Shown: one piece after another, positions 20,711 through 31,642 of the stretch
How positions within the stretch are numbered: the stretch's first letter is position 1
Layout: the number at the start of each line of letters is the position of its first letter
Assembly: GCA_019914945.1 (NCBI GenBank)
Contig: CM034107.1
Coordinates: 7,254,001-7,318,000 of the forward strand
DNA from: Typha latifolia
Lineage: Eukaryota; Streptophyta; Magnoliopsida; Poales; Typhaceae
Length of the DNA stretch: 64,000 bases
Reading direction: 5' to 3'
Position numbers and translations under genes: made by a program
The notes under the pieces: generated by a model
Database searches by the model: none
What the model was told of the DNA's origin: nothing
Seen by the model: the letters and a program-made list of their open reading frames with translations, nothing else

Positions 20711-21773
20711 TGTAGAAAAAAATGTAATTACAACTAATTTATGATTCTTACTGTTTCTTAACTAATTAGAAACTACATAATATTTACTTAATTTTATAAT
20801 ATATGAAATAAGCAAATAAATAAACAAACCTATTATTTTATTCTATACAAAATAGTATAACTAAACTAATAGAATTATATAATAGCTATATATATAAATA
20901 ATAAATATTAGGGTATATTTATGAATCTCACGACTATAATTAATGAAGCTAAGTATTATATACAAGTAATATTATATCTAAGTAATAGGTATATTTATGT
21001 GTTTATAATATAATAAATTATTAATTCTTCTAATTATAATTAGTTAATAATTATCTTATCAAATATATATATATATATATACATATCAATATAAATAAGT
21101 AATTGTCTATTTAACTAATTGCATTAACTAACATAAAATACTTAGTTAAAAGGAAAAAAATAAATAAAAAAACCCACTATCATAGTGCTGGGCTAAGCCC
21201 AACACTGTTGCAGAAAAAGGAGGAGGAGAAGCCTGAGGAAGAAAAAGAAGAAAGGAAGAAGAAGAAGAAAGAAGGAAGAAGAAGAAAGGAAGAGAAAGAA
21301 GATGAAAAGAAAGAGAGGAGAGAAGGAGGAGAGCCGGGCCGGCGGGAGGGGCTAGGTCACTGTTGGCCAGCCAGCGGCTAGCTTCTCATCGGCGACTTGG
21401 TTCCGACGAACCCGAGAGACAAATAGAGAGAGAGAGAGATAGAGAGAGAGGAGAAGGGAGGAGGCTTACCGACGTCTATGGAGGTAGTGTCGATGGTAGC
21501 AATAGCGGTGACAGTTGTAGGTCGGCGTCGGCGAGGAGGAGGAAAAGAGAGAGAAGAGAGAAGAGAGAGAGATCGAGGGGAGAAGAGAGAGAAGAGAGAG
21601 ATTTAGAGGGAGAGAGAAAGAAATAGGCGGTGAGGGGGGGTGTTGGCGGCAGCTACGGGCCCCGCAACGCCCAGCTGGCCTAGTCAGGTTAGCCGGCCTA
21701 GTAGCTGGGTGCACATGGCATGCCCAAAGCCAGCCATGGCAGGTGAGAAAACTTCTCACCTTCTAGGCCTAGC

Positions 21774-21819
21774 TTGGGCACAAGGCCGACCACAATGTGG
21801 CTGGTCGCGTCGTGCCCAA
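21774..21819 (-). other. Hairpin in reversed C LTR
   Basis: TTGGGCAC pairs with GTGCCCAA across GGCCGACCAC/GTGGCTGGTC, an imperfect stem of about 20 bp. It is the counterpart of 12599-12647 with different bases. A second small perfect hairpin, AGGTGAGAA/TTCTCACCT, lies at 21741-21761. Confidence 0.7.
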
Positions 21820-21881
21820 AAAGATTTTTTTCTTTTCCTTTCTTTCTGTTTTTCTAATTTTTTTAAGGCTAGGTTGTTACA

Positions 21882-22250
21882 TAAGTAGTTTGTCAAAAGT
21901 TTGTTTGAAGTTGTTCAAATAAGACTTTTCTAAGAGCTCTAGAAAAATAATGCTGAGTAGTTTGTTCAATGTTTTTTTTTTAAAGTTATTCAAACAAGAC
22001 TTTTCCGAGAGCTCTAGAAAAATAATACTAAGTGGTTTGTTTGAAGTTGTTCAAACAAACTTCGAACAAGATTTGCTCGAGCTTTATAAGTCATTCATAG
22101 CTGCTTTCAATGGGTTGTTCGAACTTGTTCGAACATGTCAAAAAAAATTTACCTTTCTATTCTAGATTAGGGTTTGAGAAGCTTACCTTTTGGGGCCTAT
22201 AAAAGGAAAATTTTGAAGAAAAGAGGGGCAACTCTTAGAAGCTTACCTTT
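21882..22250 (+). repeat. Tandem repeats of unknown element with TATA-like motif
   Basis: Two and a half copies of a unit of about 72-75 bp (from GTAGTTTGTC near 21885, GTAGTTTGTTC near 21956 and GTGGTTTGTTTG near 22031), each with AAGACTTTTC and GAGCTCTAGAAAAATAAT. Then comes a palindrome-rich GTTCGAACTTGTTCGAAC (about 22115-22133), a TATAAAAGG motif at about 22198, and a direct repeat of GAAGCTTACCTTTTG flanking it. It resembles an LTR U3/promoter segment but matches none of the families named here. It abuts the truncated B2 5' LTR. Confidence 0.55.
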
Positions 22251-22923
22251 TGAACGCCTTGTGAATGCCCGCATTCGAACGACTTGTGAAAACCTATGTC
22301 GCATTCGCAAATCTAGAGAAGGGCCGTTTTGAGTGCGTTCAAACGCGATCAGGCGCGTTCGAACACGATCGACGGGAATCCTCTAGAATTAGGGTTTCAT
22401 ATTATTTTAGGACTTGTTGGCTAGCCTCTATAAATATGTGGATGGCAACCAACTTCATATTTGAATTGGATTCTTGACTCCTCCCTCCTCCCTCTTCACC
22501 ATCCTTCCACCTCTACCGCTGGCAAGATTTCTCCGCACTTCTAATCTCCCTCGTCTGTCGAGTCACCCCTCTTCTTTGGGATCTCGACCACTTCGTTCCC
22601 TTCATCTACTTTCCTTAATCACTTCCACAATCCACCCTCATCTCCATACTCATCCATAACCCTAACATCCACTCCACCTGTCACCACCACCATCACCCAC
22701 GTTATTCCGTGTTTTTGTTCCTGCGGTTCGAATCTGTGAAGAGTGTAAATATGAAAATTGTAGATTAGAAATTATGGATCCAACCCAATTAGTTTCGTAA
22801 TTTTCTGACTACCAAGAGAATATCGACGAATATGTTTTCTCTATTGCGCGGACTGATTTCTGTAATAAATTCAGATCTTGAAGGAATCTTAGCGTAGCCT
22901 ATCTTTAGTTCTAGATCGTATCA
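22251..22923 (+). repeat. 5' LTR of B2, truncated
   Basis: Lacks the first part of U3; it begins at about GAACGCCTTGTGAATGC in the palindrome array. It has the TATA motif CTATAAATATGTGG near 22429, the CT-rich leader, and the end AGATCGTATCA at 22923. The 3' LTR instead ends GCCTATCA at 33294, 22 bases earlier in the alignment, so the U5 ends of the two LTRs differ. Confidence 0.8.
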
Positions 22924-22926
22924 AAT

Positions 22927-22958
22927 TGGTATCAGAGTCTATTAATTGGTATCAGAGC
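22927..22958 (+). other. Tandem primer-binding sites of B2
   Basis: TGGTATCAGAG at 22927-22937 and again TGGTATCAGAGC at 22947-22958, 20 bp apart. Both match the initiator Met tRNA 3' end. Other families here have one PBS after the LTR and one or more inside U5. Confidence 0.85.
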
Positions 22959-22981
22959 AGGCGAACCTCAGACCTCCATTA

Positions 22982-24350
22982 ATGGTTGAAACAAGGAATA
23001 TGACATCAACAAGTAGACCTATGGAGAGCACACCGACAAGTGAGGACTCAATGCACGATGATCCTAACTATGAGGCCGATTCTTTTGGAGCGACCACGAT
23101 AGGACCGAGTCAATCGACGTCCATGGGTTTGAATATGGATGAACTAAGGGGCATGTTCCAAACATTGTTGCATAGAGTTGACAACATACAAAAGGATCAC
23201 AATGAATTCGAGGAATATGTCATGAATCGATTGGGTTCGTCATCTCCTCGACGACAAACGGAGTTTCAAGAAGGACGAACGGTGGGACTCCATAGAACCG
23301 ATACCCCATAGGTCCAGGTGCGTCATATGAGTGTCAATGAGGAGGATTGGCACGAGAACCAATACCCTCCTACCTATGCCTTCACATCATCCCCCATCTT
23401 CGTTACAAAACCCAAGACCGACGATGGTGGAACCCGAGAGGCGTGCGGCACCGGTGCGCTTCGTCGATGAGGAGGATTGGCACTATGAGGATGAGGTTGA
23501 TCCCTATGGAGATGGTGATGGATGTGCTCGAGGATTTAGAGAAGGTGATCAACATGCACAAGGTTTAGACTTGAAGCTAGGATCTTTCGCGAACCCGACA
23601 ATGCTATTTGGGGGAGATCCGCACGTTTGGACTTTCCAAAATTCCAAGGCGGTGATCCAACGGATTGGGTGTTTCAAGTTGAACAATATTTTGATTGTCA
23701 AGGTACAGCGGAAGATGCAAAAGTCAAGATGGCAAGCTTCCACCTCTAAGGAATGGCATTGCATTGGTATAGGTCGGTCATTCGTGCTGGTGGATTTATT
23801 AGATGGGCTGATTTTTATAGGAGGATTACATGCAGATTTGGGATAGCGGTATATGAAGATTTTGCTGCCACATTAAGCAAGATGGTTCAAAGGACTATTG
23901 TATTGGAGTACCAAGCTGAGTTTGAAAGAATTAGTAATCGTTGTGAGCCACTATGGCCCGAACGTACATTAATCAGTACATTTATTTTAGGACTGCGAGA
24001 GGAGATATAAACGGATGTTCGTGCTCTATATCCTACTATTCTTGAGGAGGCCTTTGAGAAGGCCATGAGGATGGAACAAAAGCATAGGGCTCTAAAGATG
24101 GCAACGAAAACCAATTGGGGCAACCGAGATAGGCGGTTTGCACCTAGAACGTCGATTGAAAATTCTTCATTTTCAAAAACAGTGGCTGCGACTACTAGAC
24201 CATGACCATATTTGAGACCTTCTTCCAATGTTAGAGGAGGAACAAGACCCCCCGTTCGAACTCTCACACCTGCTCAGGTGGAGGAGCGACGAGCGAAGGG
24301 CCTTTGCTTTCAATGTGATGAGTGTTTCACCCCCGGTCATCGATGTTCTA
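22982..24350 (+). pseudogene. B2 gag
   Basis: Starts at the ATG at 22982 (MVETRNMTSTSRPMESTPTS). The first frame stops at 23310 after HRTDTP. The middle part (23331-23750) has VRFVDEEDWHYEDEVDPYGD and, in another frame, the capsid core DPTDWVFQ.EQYFD. The 23753-24010 frame has WADFYRRITCRFGIAVYEDF and QAEFERISNRCEPLWPER. The zinc knuckle GLCFQCDECFTPGHRC follows at about 24297-24345. Gag forms the particle and binds RNA. At least three frameshifts or stops (23310, near 23560-23750, 24010) break it. Confidence 0.85.
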
Positions 24351-24850
24351 AACCGATCGGGAGCATGATGCTTATCGATAGTCCTGAAGAGGATGGTGAG
24401 GTAGTTGATGATGGAGAGTGTCTAGAGGAGACCCATGAGGAGACTATGGAGGAGGGCATGGAGGACGATATCCAAGCTGAAATATTGATGCATGCATATT
24501 CGAGTACTTCCGTGCCGAGGATGTTACGAGTAGACAGAATCGTTAGAAAGCATTGTGTGCACATCCTCATCGATTCAGAGAGTACACACAACTTTCTAGA
24601 CGAGAGGCTAGTGAGGAGATTGGGTTTGGATGCTGAACCGACTATGGGGTTTGACGTTGCTATTGGAGACGGCACGAAGCTTAGGGCGGAGAGCTTATGT
24701 TGCCGAGTTAGTATACGGGTGCAAGGACACGACATCATTGTGGACTTGTATCCGTTGGTGCTATGAGGAGCGGACATTGTCCTTGGTGCTCAGTGGTTAC
24801 AAAGTTTGGGACCCGTCACATTTAATTTTCGAAGCATGTGGATGAAATAT
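24351..24850 (+). pseudogene. B2 aspartic protease
   Basis: Within the frame 24212-24766: after the zinc knuckle an acidic linker (about 24375-24470), then VHILIDSESTHNFLDERLVR, in which the catalytic D-S-G triplet reads D-S-E, then GFDVAIGDGTKLRAESL. After 24766 a stop and frameshift separate the C-terminal ADIVLGAQWLQSLGPV-like segment (24767-24850). The glycine-to-glutamate change at the active site suggests inactivity. Confidence 0.85.
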
Positions 24851-25850
24851 AAACAAGGAAACAAAGATGTGCGGCTTGATGGTGTTCGGACTTCGCCGAT
24901 TCCTATGATGCAGCCTATGGTAGGGCTGCTTGGTGCGTATGATTTGGCCTATCTTCTTCAGTTAGGACCAGCAAGAGATGAGCCTCAAACGAGTTCAGGT
25001 ACTATCATTACATTATCTAATTTATTAGATAACTTTTCTGGACTGTTTGAGGAGCCGTAGGAGTTGCCACCGAGGAGAGCGGCGGACCATCGCATAGAGA
25101 TTGTACCCAGGGCTGCATCAGCGAACGTGAGGCCATATTGGTATCCACATGTGCAAAAAGAAGTTAACTTAAAGATGGTAGCCAAGATGTTGGAGCAAGG
25201 CCTTATACAACCAAGTCATAGCTCATACTCATCCCCCATGCTTTTGGTGCGAAAAAAAGATGGGACATGGCATTTTTGTGTCAACTATCAAGCACTAAAC
25301 GCTATTACCGTCAAGGACCAGTATCCTATTCCGGTTATCGAGGAGTTGCTGGACGAGCTTGCAGGAGCGACTATATTTAGTAAGCTTGACTTGAGGGCCG
25401 AGTATCATCAAATTAGAGTTCACTTGACGGATGTGCACAAAACTGCATTTCGGACTCCGAACAAGCATTATGAGTTTCGAGTGATGCCTTTTGGTCTCAC
25501 CAATGCTCCAGCTACCTTTTAAGGCCTCATGAATGATATATTTTGGCCTATCTTACTAAGGTATGTTTTGGTATTTTTTTATGATATTTTGGTGTATAGC
25601 AGGACTGAATTGGAGCATTGGCAGCATTTGGAGAATGTGCTGAATTTGTTAGAACAAAACTAATTGAAGATCAAGAAGTCCAAGTGCCTATAGGGAGTAC
25701 TGAAGGTGGAGTTTTTAGGCCATATCATTTCAGCGGATGGTATAGCGGCGGATCCTCAAAAAGTTGCATGTATGACTGCTTGGCCTATTCCTACTACTAC
25801 CACCGGTTTGAGAGATTTTTGGGGCTGACTGGTTATTATCGTCAATTCAT
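24851..25850 (+). pseudogene. B2 reverse transcriptase
   Basis: Frame 25064-25522 covers fingers and palm: [64 protein letters not shown] and [12 protein letters not shown], then a TAA. The YXDD box region follows as [10 protein letters not shown] (usual FFDDILVYS), so the first Asp of the pair is Tyr. The thumb (KSKCL / EYLGHIIS-type) lies frameshifted at 25660-25760, and [20 protein letters not shown] is at 25823-25885. It would copy RNA to cDNA; stops and the active-site change argue against activity. Confidence 0.88.
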
Positions 25851-26525
25851 TGTCGGATATGGCAAGATCGCTGCTCCTCTCACTTCTTTGTTGAATAAGG
25901 ACTCTTTTAGATGGACGGATGAAGTCACTTTAGCCTTTGAAAAATTAAAAACAGCAATGATGACGGCACCCGTTCTAGCGCTACCGGACTTCACCAAAGA
26001 ATTCATTATTGAGTGTGATGCATTGGGTGTTGGCATAGGAGCAGTATTAATGCAAGAAGGACGTCCTATTGCCTATCTTAGCAAGGCTTTATCACAAAAA
26101 TATTAGTAATTATCGACTTATGAGAGAGAGATGTTAGCAATTCTGCATGCGGTGTCAAAGTGGAGTCCTTATTTGATCGGTAGACGATTCATTATTCGAA
26201 CCGATCAAAGGAGCCTTTCATACTTTATGGGACAGCGCATACACACTCCGGCACAGCAACGATGGGTCACAAAATTGCTGGCGTATGATTATGAAATTCA
26301 ATACAAGAAGGGAACGAAAAATAGAGTGGCGGATGCACTATCGCGCCAACCTGATACCGTCGAGCTTGCAGCCTATTCATCTCCTACCTTTTCCTTCCTT
26401 GATGAGCTGAGGTATGCATGTACATCTAACCCAGATATTTTGAGATTTTTGCAGGAGGTGATGGATGATCCGGAGCGCCATCCCGAGTTGGAGAATCGAG
26501 GCGGTTTACTGTTGGACCGCGGATG
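25851..26525 (+). pseudogene. B2 RNase H
   Basis: RNase H domain: [20 protein letters not shown] (usual VECDAS), [11 protein letters not shown] and a stop at 26106, then YEREMLAILHAVSKWSPYLI, RTDQRSLSYFMGQRIHTP, and NRVADALSRQPDT. It ends with LELENRGG / LLLDRGCIQV near 26525. At this point the integrase zinc finger would begin in B3; in B2 the sequence jumps to the pol tail. Confidence 0.85.
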
Positions 26526-26843
26526 CATTCAAGTGTTGGAGCGTATTTGTCCGATTGCATATCGTTTGGGGCTGCTGGAGGGGTCGAGAGTGCACCCTGT
26601 CTTTCATGTTTCATTATTGAGAGAGCACATGGAGATCATGATATTGTTGGATTGGTTCTATTGGAGCCATTGGAGGAGATAGAGATCGCAGAGCTAGTTC
26701 GAGTACTTGCTAGATGCCGATGATGACATGGTACCAAATTGGAGATGAAGATTCTAGTTGAGTAGCTTGACAAGCCATCTGATGAGGTGACATGGAAGTT
26801 GGAGACTAATATCTTGGAGCATTTTCCTGACTTTTCACCTTGA
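26526..26843 (+). pseudogene. B2 pol tail with chromodomain region, integrase core missing
   Basis: After RNase H the sequence reads LERICPIAYRLGLLEGSRVH and PVFHVSLLREH, the GPY/F module downstream of integrase, then PLEEIEIAELVRVLARCR in a shifted frame, and VTWKLETNILEHFPDFSP before the stop near 26843. The whole integrase zinc finger and D,D-35-E core are missing. The junction near 26525-26532 has a GTG shared between the two parental sites. Confidence 0.8.
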
Positions 26844-26870
26844 GGGCAAGGTGGGTGAAGTGTGGTGGGC

Positions 26871-26972
26871 TGATACACTTAGTTAGGATCTTTTCTTATT
26901 GCATTAGGTGTTTATTTTCATTAAAATAAAAATTCTTGTAGGTCGCGTTCGAACACAGGTGGAGTTGCGTTC
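26871..26972 (+). repeat. 3' LTR of B2, part before the copia insertion
   Basis: Starts TGATACACTTAGTTAGG after the polypurine tract GTGAAGTGTGGTGGGC and runs to the insertion site in GTTGCGTTC. The LTR resumes at 32522 after the duplicated CGTTC. Confidence 0.9.
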
Positions 26973-27735
26973 TGAAAAAAACCCCTAGACACACGTATGT
27001 ATCTAAACACTAGGCAATGATCTCGCTCGTTCGCTTAAGTAAAAGTCGGAAAAAATATTAAAAATGAAAGCAGAGATGAACACCAAGATTTTAACGTGGA
27101 AAAACCCAAGCGAGAAAAAATCACGGATCCAAACTCGGATCAAAACCAATCACTAGAATAGTAGCACTTACAAGACTGACTCACAAAACAACCCTCGATC
27201 CAAATGACTTTGTTCCTCTCAGTCTTGATCGCTAGAACCCACGATTCACTGCTTCTTGTGATTGAAGTCCAATCTCAGTAGCCCTCGAGATTGATATTTC
27301 GTCTAGATAACCCTTAAGACGAAAGATTAAGTTTTGTAGATTAGTGGAACCTTGATAGTTGAAGAACCGATGTAGCCTCAAGAAGTCTCCTTTAATAATG
27401 ATTCTTCAACCACCCTAGAGATAGGGTTTCACAATCCTTATATATGATCTCCAAGATAGAGCCAAATCCAAGTCTTATCCGTACTCACGAAAGTACAAGA
27501 TAGAGCCAAATCCAAATCTTATCCGTACTCACAAAAGTCCAAGATTTTCAAACTTCGTTGGTGCATTCGAAAGCGGCCCGGGTGCATTCGGCATGACTTG
27601 ATCTCATCAACTTTGCTCCAATAATTTTGCAATTCTTCAAACCAGATATTTTCTAGACTTGTGTAAAACTCATATACATGTAAAAAATACACTTAGAATA
27701 TTTTGTACACAATTGCCAACAATTAAAACCTAACA
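26973..27735 (-). repeat. 3' LTR of copia element
   Basis: LTR of 763 bp. It contains two copies of a repeat of about 42 bp with AAGATAGAGCCAAATCCAA (27452-27535), and a short GCATTCGAAAGCGGCCCGGG stretch (about 27563-27585) that resembles the GCGTTCGAACGC modules of the gypsy LTRs. It ends CCTAACA on the plus strand. Confidence 0.9.
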
Positions 27736-27749
27736 ATCTCCCCCTTTGG
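27736..27749 (-). other. Polypurine tract of copia element
   Basis: Minus-strand CAAAGGGGGAGAT directly before the 3' LTR. This is the characteristic polypurine tract of SIRE-type copia elements. Confidence 0.85.
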
Positions 27750-29344
27750 CAATTTGTGACAAAAGAACTAGATTAGATATTACAAAGAATTCAAAATGAG
27801 CATTCAACAAGTCTAGAAAACTCCTAAATTTATTATGCGGTAAACATAAACCAGTAAACATAAGTTATTATGCAGTAAACATAAGTTATTATGCAGTTCA
27901 AAAGTACTTAAGCAAAGCTATTATGCAGTAAACATAAACCAGTAAACTCTAATAAACTCTCCCTATGCCAACACTCCCCCTACACTAGTAAACTCCTAAA
28001 TTTTAAACTCGCGTCTAAACTCACCACACACCACACACTACACACTCTCCCCCTTTTTGACACAAATGCCAAAGACTAGGAACTCGGAGGGAACTGACGA
28101 TGAAGAATCGTCAACACGGAGTCGAGGTAGGTGACGAAGGCGGTCTTGGTTTCTTAGTAACTTTAGCTTTTTTTTTTTTTAGGCATTCTAGAAAAGGAAA
28201 AAAATCGCAAGATTCAACATATGCCCAAAGCATACAAAAAAAAAACAAAATATCCAAAAATTCTAGAAACCATGAAGACCCTAAGTGAAATCCACCTTTC
28301 AGTTAAAAATGCTAAGTTATCACGTTCAATCGCACAAAAAACATCAAGATATTAACTTTAACGTGATCAAAACTTGAAACCGAATGAAATCAATCAAGAT
28401 CAATAGACTTTGGAGATGCACTTCTAGAAATTCAAAATATATTCAAGACATAGAATATGACAATCAAATGAAATAAGTCATACACAGATCAATCAAATCA
28501 TTAAAAGCATATTATAATCAATTCTAATGCATCACTCAAAATTAAATTAATCTTGATTGATCATAACGATACGCATATGCAAGATGAGCATAGATAACAT
28601 GAACCAATCTTCTTAAACAAACTTTTCTATATAAACAATGATGCAACACAGTAGTCAAACCGACTTAGTATTGAAATTTTGCACTTTTCGACTTATTCTC
28701 CATAACATAACAAAAAAATTTCCTGTATTTTTTTAAAAAAAAATAGGTGCAATGATGACTTTCACACATGAGTAGGTAGCCCTTTTCTTGTAATAGAAAT
28801 CAAACAAAGTGCAAGAAGAAATTCACATATATTTTTTTGAATTTGCATATAATGTACTGAGTCAAACTGGACTCGAAACAAGACGGCTTTCACACTAACT
28901 CATTGTAGCCCTTTTCATTGATCTTTTATGAACATATTTTTTATGACTAAGCATGAGGTCAAACTGTGCAAATCAAAGTTAATAGTGAGCTATTTAAAAA
29001 AAATATTCATGATATCATGCTCACACAAGAATACACATACGTTATTAGTGCATTAAAATTTTTATTATTATAGAAGTCGAGGGAGTGACAAAATTAAAAT
29101 TGATACAATATACTACAAGATGACAAAATTGACTATAATAACTCATAATCAAGAGAAAAATCATATTTTTATGTCAAGAGTATATTATTGAATCTAGGAG
29201 TGCATCAATTATTATTATTTTTATTTTTTTTATGACAAAAACTCTCAACAAATCTGAAACTAAAACCAAAGAAAATTTTAGAGTAAAATAAAACGTAAAG
29301 AAATGAAACGAAATAATAAGAAACTCGCAAACTAAAACACAAAT
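27750..29344 (-). other. Copia 3' spacer without a gene
   Basis: About 1.6 kb between the RNase H end and the polypurine tract. SIRE elements often carry an env-like frame here, but I see only short frames (28100-28288 plus, 29174-29359 minus) that look accidental. It holds a tandem repeat of CAGTAAACATAA / TTATTATGCAG units (about 27835-27955) and a diverged direct repeat with CTTTCACAC and TAGCCCTTTTC at about 28758-28780 and 28888-28918. Polythymidine lies at 28170-28182. Confidence 0.6.
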
Positions 29345-29640
29345 CAATTCACAGCACAAATCTCTAAAGAAGTACGAAGATACTGAAATCTCTGTAAATC
29401 CAAAGATTTTGTAAACAAATCACCCAACTGTTTCTCTGTCTCAACATGTTCTAGTGCTATTATTTTGTCTTGTTACATTTCAGATTATGTGAAGTTCTAA
29501 TAACATAGCAATTATCAGATGTTCTAGATCCAAAACATATAACATTACCATCATGATCTAGAATAGTACAATCAATTTTAGAGAATTTTACCTCATAACC
29601 TTCATCACAAAATTGAATGATGCAATAAATTTGCTTTCAA
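29345..29640 (-). pseudogene. Copia RNase H end fused to GAG-pre-integrase piece
   Basis: Reading the minus strand, 29640 to about 29475 carries the segment after protease (EGYEVKFSK, then GSRTSDNCYVIRTS), which is the GAG-pre-integrase domain. At about 29470 it runs directly into LEHVETEKQLGDLFTKSLDL and FQYLRTSLEICAVN with a stop, the C-terminus of copia RNase H. Everything between (integrase, RT, most of RNase H, normally about 3 kb) is missing. There is a frameshift just before EGYEV. Confidence 0.75.
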
Positions 29641-30143
29641 GCCATTAACATAAAAACATTTTTGAGACTAAGAATCCCTGGAGTACTTACCTTTCCTTTA
29701 CCTATTACCTTGGATGAATTACCATCTCCGAATGTCACAACTCCCCCTTCATGCTTTTCGAGATTAGAAAATAAAGACTTGTCACCTGACATATGTCTTG
29801 AACAGCCACTATCTAAATACCACAAATCAGAATTTAAGGCTTTCAAAGCAGTATGCACAACATAACATTTCAAATCAGATTTCTTGATCCATATGGCATT
29901 TGTTTTCATCCCATAAATGAAAGCACTTCTACGTTTTTGCAAAAGTTTGCAATGAGGTCGAATATGCCCTAGAATGCCGCAATGATAGCATGTCGGAACA
30001 AACCTTTTTCTACTCACCTTTTGTCGAGGAGTGTGACTAGAGTTTACCTTTGGTACCGTTGAAGATTCACCAATTTGTAGATTCAACTTCAATTTAGAAG
30101 CATTCATCCAGGATTGCTTTGTAAATGCGGTTGATAACCTCAA
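29637..30143 (-). pseudogene. Copia gag C-terminus and protease
   Basis: Open minus-strand frame of 168 residues. It has a zinc knuckle (CYHCGILGHIRPHC, residues about 53-66) and then the copia protease with the active site WYLDSGCSRHMSGD (about 112-125) and FGDGNSSKVIGKG. The D-S-G triad is intact. The knuckle-protease linker is typical of SIRE elements. The frame ends at SLKNVFMLMA through a frameshift; a stop is also present upstream near 30240 in the linker. The protease itself may be structurally complete. Confidence 0.85.
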
Positions 30144-30440
30144 GTTTTTTTTCTTTTGTATACCTGCAGAAACAAAGACAGTTTTATTATTATTTGAATT
30201 ACTAGTGTATCCAATACCATACCTGTCTTTTTTAGAAATCTAAGCTTTTAATATCTCGTCAAGTTTGTTCTCCCCTTTAAGAAATGTCACTTCCTTCTGC
30301 AATCGCTCTAGTTCAATTTCATCAGCCTTCATCTTATTTTTCGCATTGTTAAGTTGTTCAGAAAGGTTTTTAATACGTTCAAGTTCCAATTTGTACTTCT
30401 CCTCAAATTGATTTCTTTATGATTCGATTACCTTAAGTCG
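30144..30440 (-). pseudogene. Copia gag coiled-coil linker
   Basis: Minus-strand linker rich in Glu, Lys and Leu (LQKEVTFLKGENKLDEILKA, with ELERLQ and SEQLNNAKNKMK nearby), predicted coiled coil, then RYGIGYTSNSNNN, a hallmark before the second knuckle in SIRE gag. It contains stops, including one near 30240 and one near 30420. Confidence 0.7.
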
Positions 30441-31594
30441 TTAAAGTAGTCTAAGATTGCTTTTCTTGAGTTTAAATAACTCCAGGTACAAGTCATTATA
30501 TGCCTTTTGAATTTCAGATTCATCTTCCTCAGTTGGTAACATATCAAAATCATCTGTACTATCAGTATCAACAATAGAGTCAGTATTAAGTAGAGAAGAG
30601 GTAAAAGCTACAAAGTTTTCTTCGTCTTTTTCATAATCAACATTAGATTCATCTGAGTCATCCCAAGTAACTTTCATAGCTTTGCCCTTCCTCTTAAGAC
30701 GATTAGGACATTCTTGTGCGATGTGTCCAAAACCATAACATTCAAAACATTGAACTTTATTCTTAGAACTCTTATTTTTCTGTTTGATATTGTTGTTGGT
30801 ACCACTTGTATTTGAACTCACAGTATTCTTCTTTTTCACAAAGGCTTTACTTTTCTCAAGTTTTCAACATTCAACTTGTTTGGCTTCCGAAAAAATTTAT
30901 TAAACTTTTTGACAAACAGAGTTAATATCTCAACATCTAAATCATCTTCATCATCAGACTCCTCTAAATTTTGTTCAACTGTGGATAGGGTCATCCCTTT
31001 GGATTTCCTTGATTTTGAAAGACTGGACTCAAATGTTTGTAGATTTCCTACCAATTGTTCAACTTTCATAGAATCGATATCCTTACTTTCCTCAATAGCT
31101 GTAACTTTTGCCTGAAGCCTTTCTGGAAGAAACCTAAGGATCTTACGGACAATTCTATTTTCAGGAATTTTCTCTCCTAGGTTGAAACTGGAGTTGACTA
31201 TATCACTCAACTTTGCATAGAACTCATCAAATGTCTCATTCTCCTCCATACGTAGAGTTTTAAAACTAGTAGTCAACCTCTGAAGTTTTGAAAGTTTTAC
31301 AGCCATAATTCCTTCATGAGTTGTTTCTAAAATTGTCCAAGCTTCTTTTGCTATCTCACAAGTAAAAATTCTTCTAAATTCTTCCGAGGAAACACAACTA
31401 AAAATTGCATTTATTGCTTTGCTATTCCAGCCAACTTTTTCGTAATCTGTCTTATCCCATGACTCAATCGGTTTCTTAATAAACTTATCATTCACCATGT
31501 ACATTGGTGGACTCCAATCGTTTACAATGGCCATCCATACTCGCTCATCTATAGATTTTAAATAGAATAGGAGGTCTAATAGATGATGGTCCAT
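30441..31594 (-). pseudogene. Copia gag (UBN2-type) with zinc knuckle
   Basis: Starts at the ATG at 31594-31592 (MDHHLLDLLFYLKSIDERVW). The first frame (31594-30836, 252 residues) is a UBN2/gag-polypeptide domain: YEKVGWNSKAINAIFSCVSS, AKEAWTILETTHEGIMAVK, KLQRLTTSFKTLRMEENETF, and LRFLPERLQAKVTAIEESKD. A -1/+1 shift at about 30836 leads to the second frame (30839-30441) with the knuckle CFECYGFGHIAQEC and an acidic tail. Apart from that shift it is well preserved. Gag makes the particle. Confidence 0.85.
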
Positions 31595-31642
31595 CTCTAT
31601 GAAAATCTATGTCTATCTGATCTCTCTCAAAGAGTGAGAGAA

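Larger units (their letters stand above)
16947..21881 (-). mobile_element. C-family LTR, reversed, with two nested A solo LTRs
   Basis: Full-length C LTR in minus orientation: it starts TGTAATGACCTCGC and ends GGTTGTTACA. Removing the nested solo LTRs at 17141-17914 and 19703-20710 leaves about 3.14 kb. The GA-rich tract at 21420-21630 and the hairpin at 21774-21819 correspond to the CT region and hairpin of the other copies. The flanks (TGAAT left, TAAGT right) are not a clear target-site duplication, so the ends may have been rearranged with the adjacent C fragment. Confidence 0.75.
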
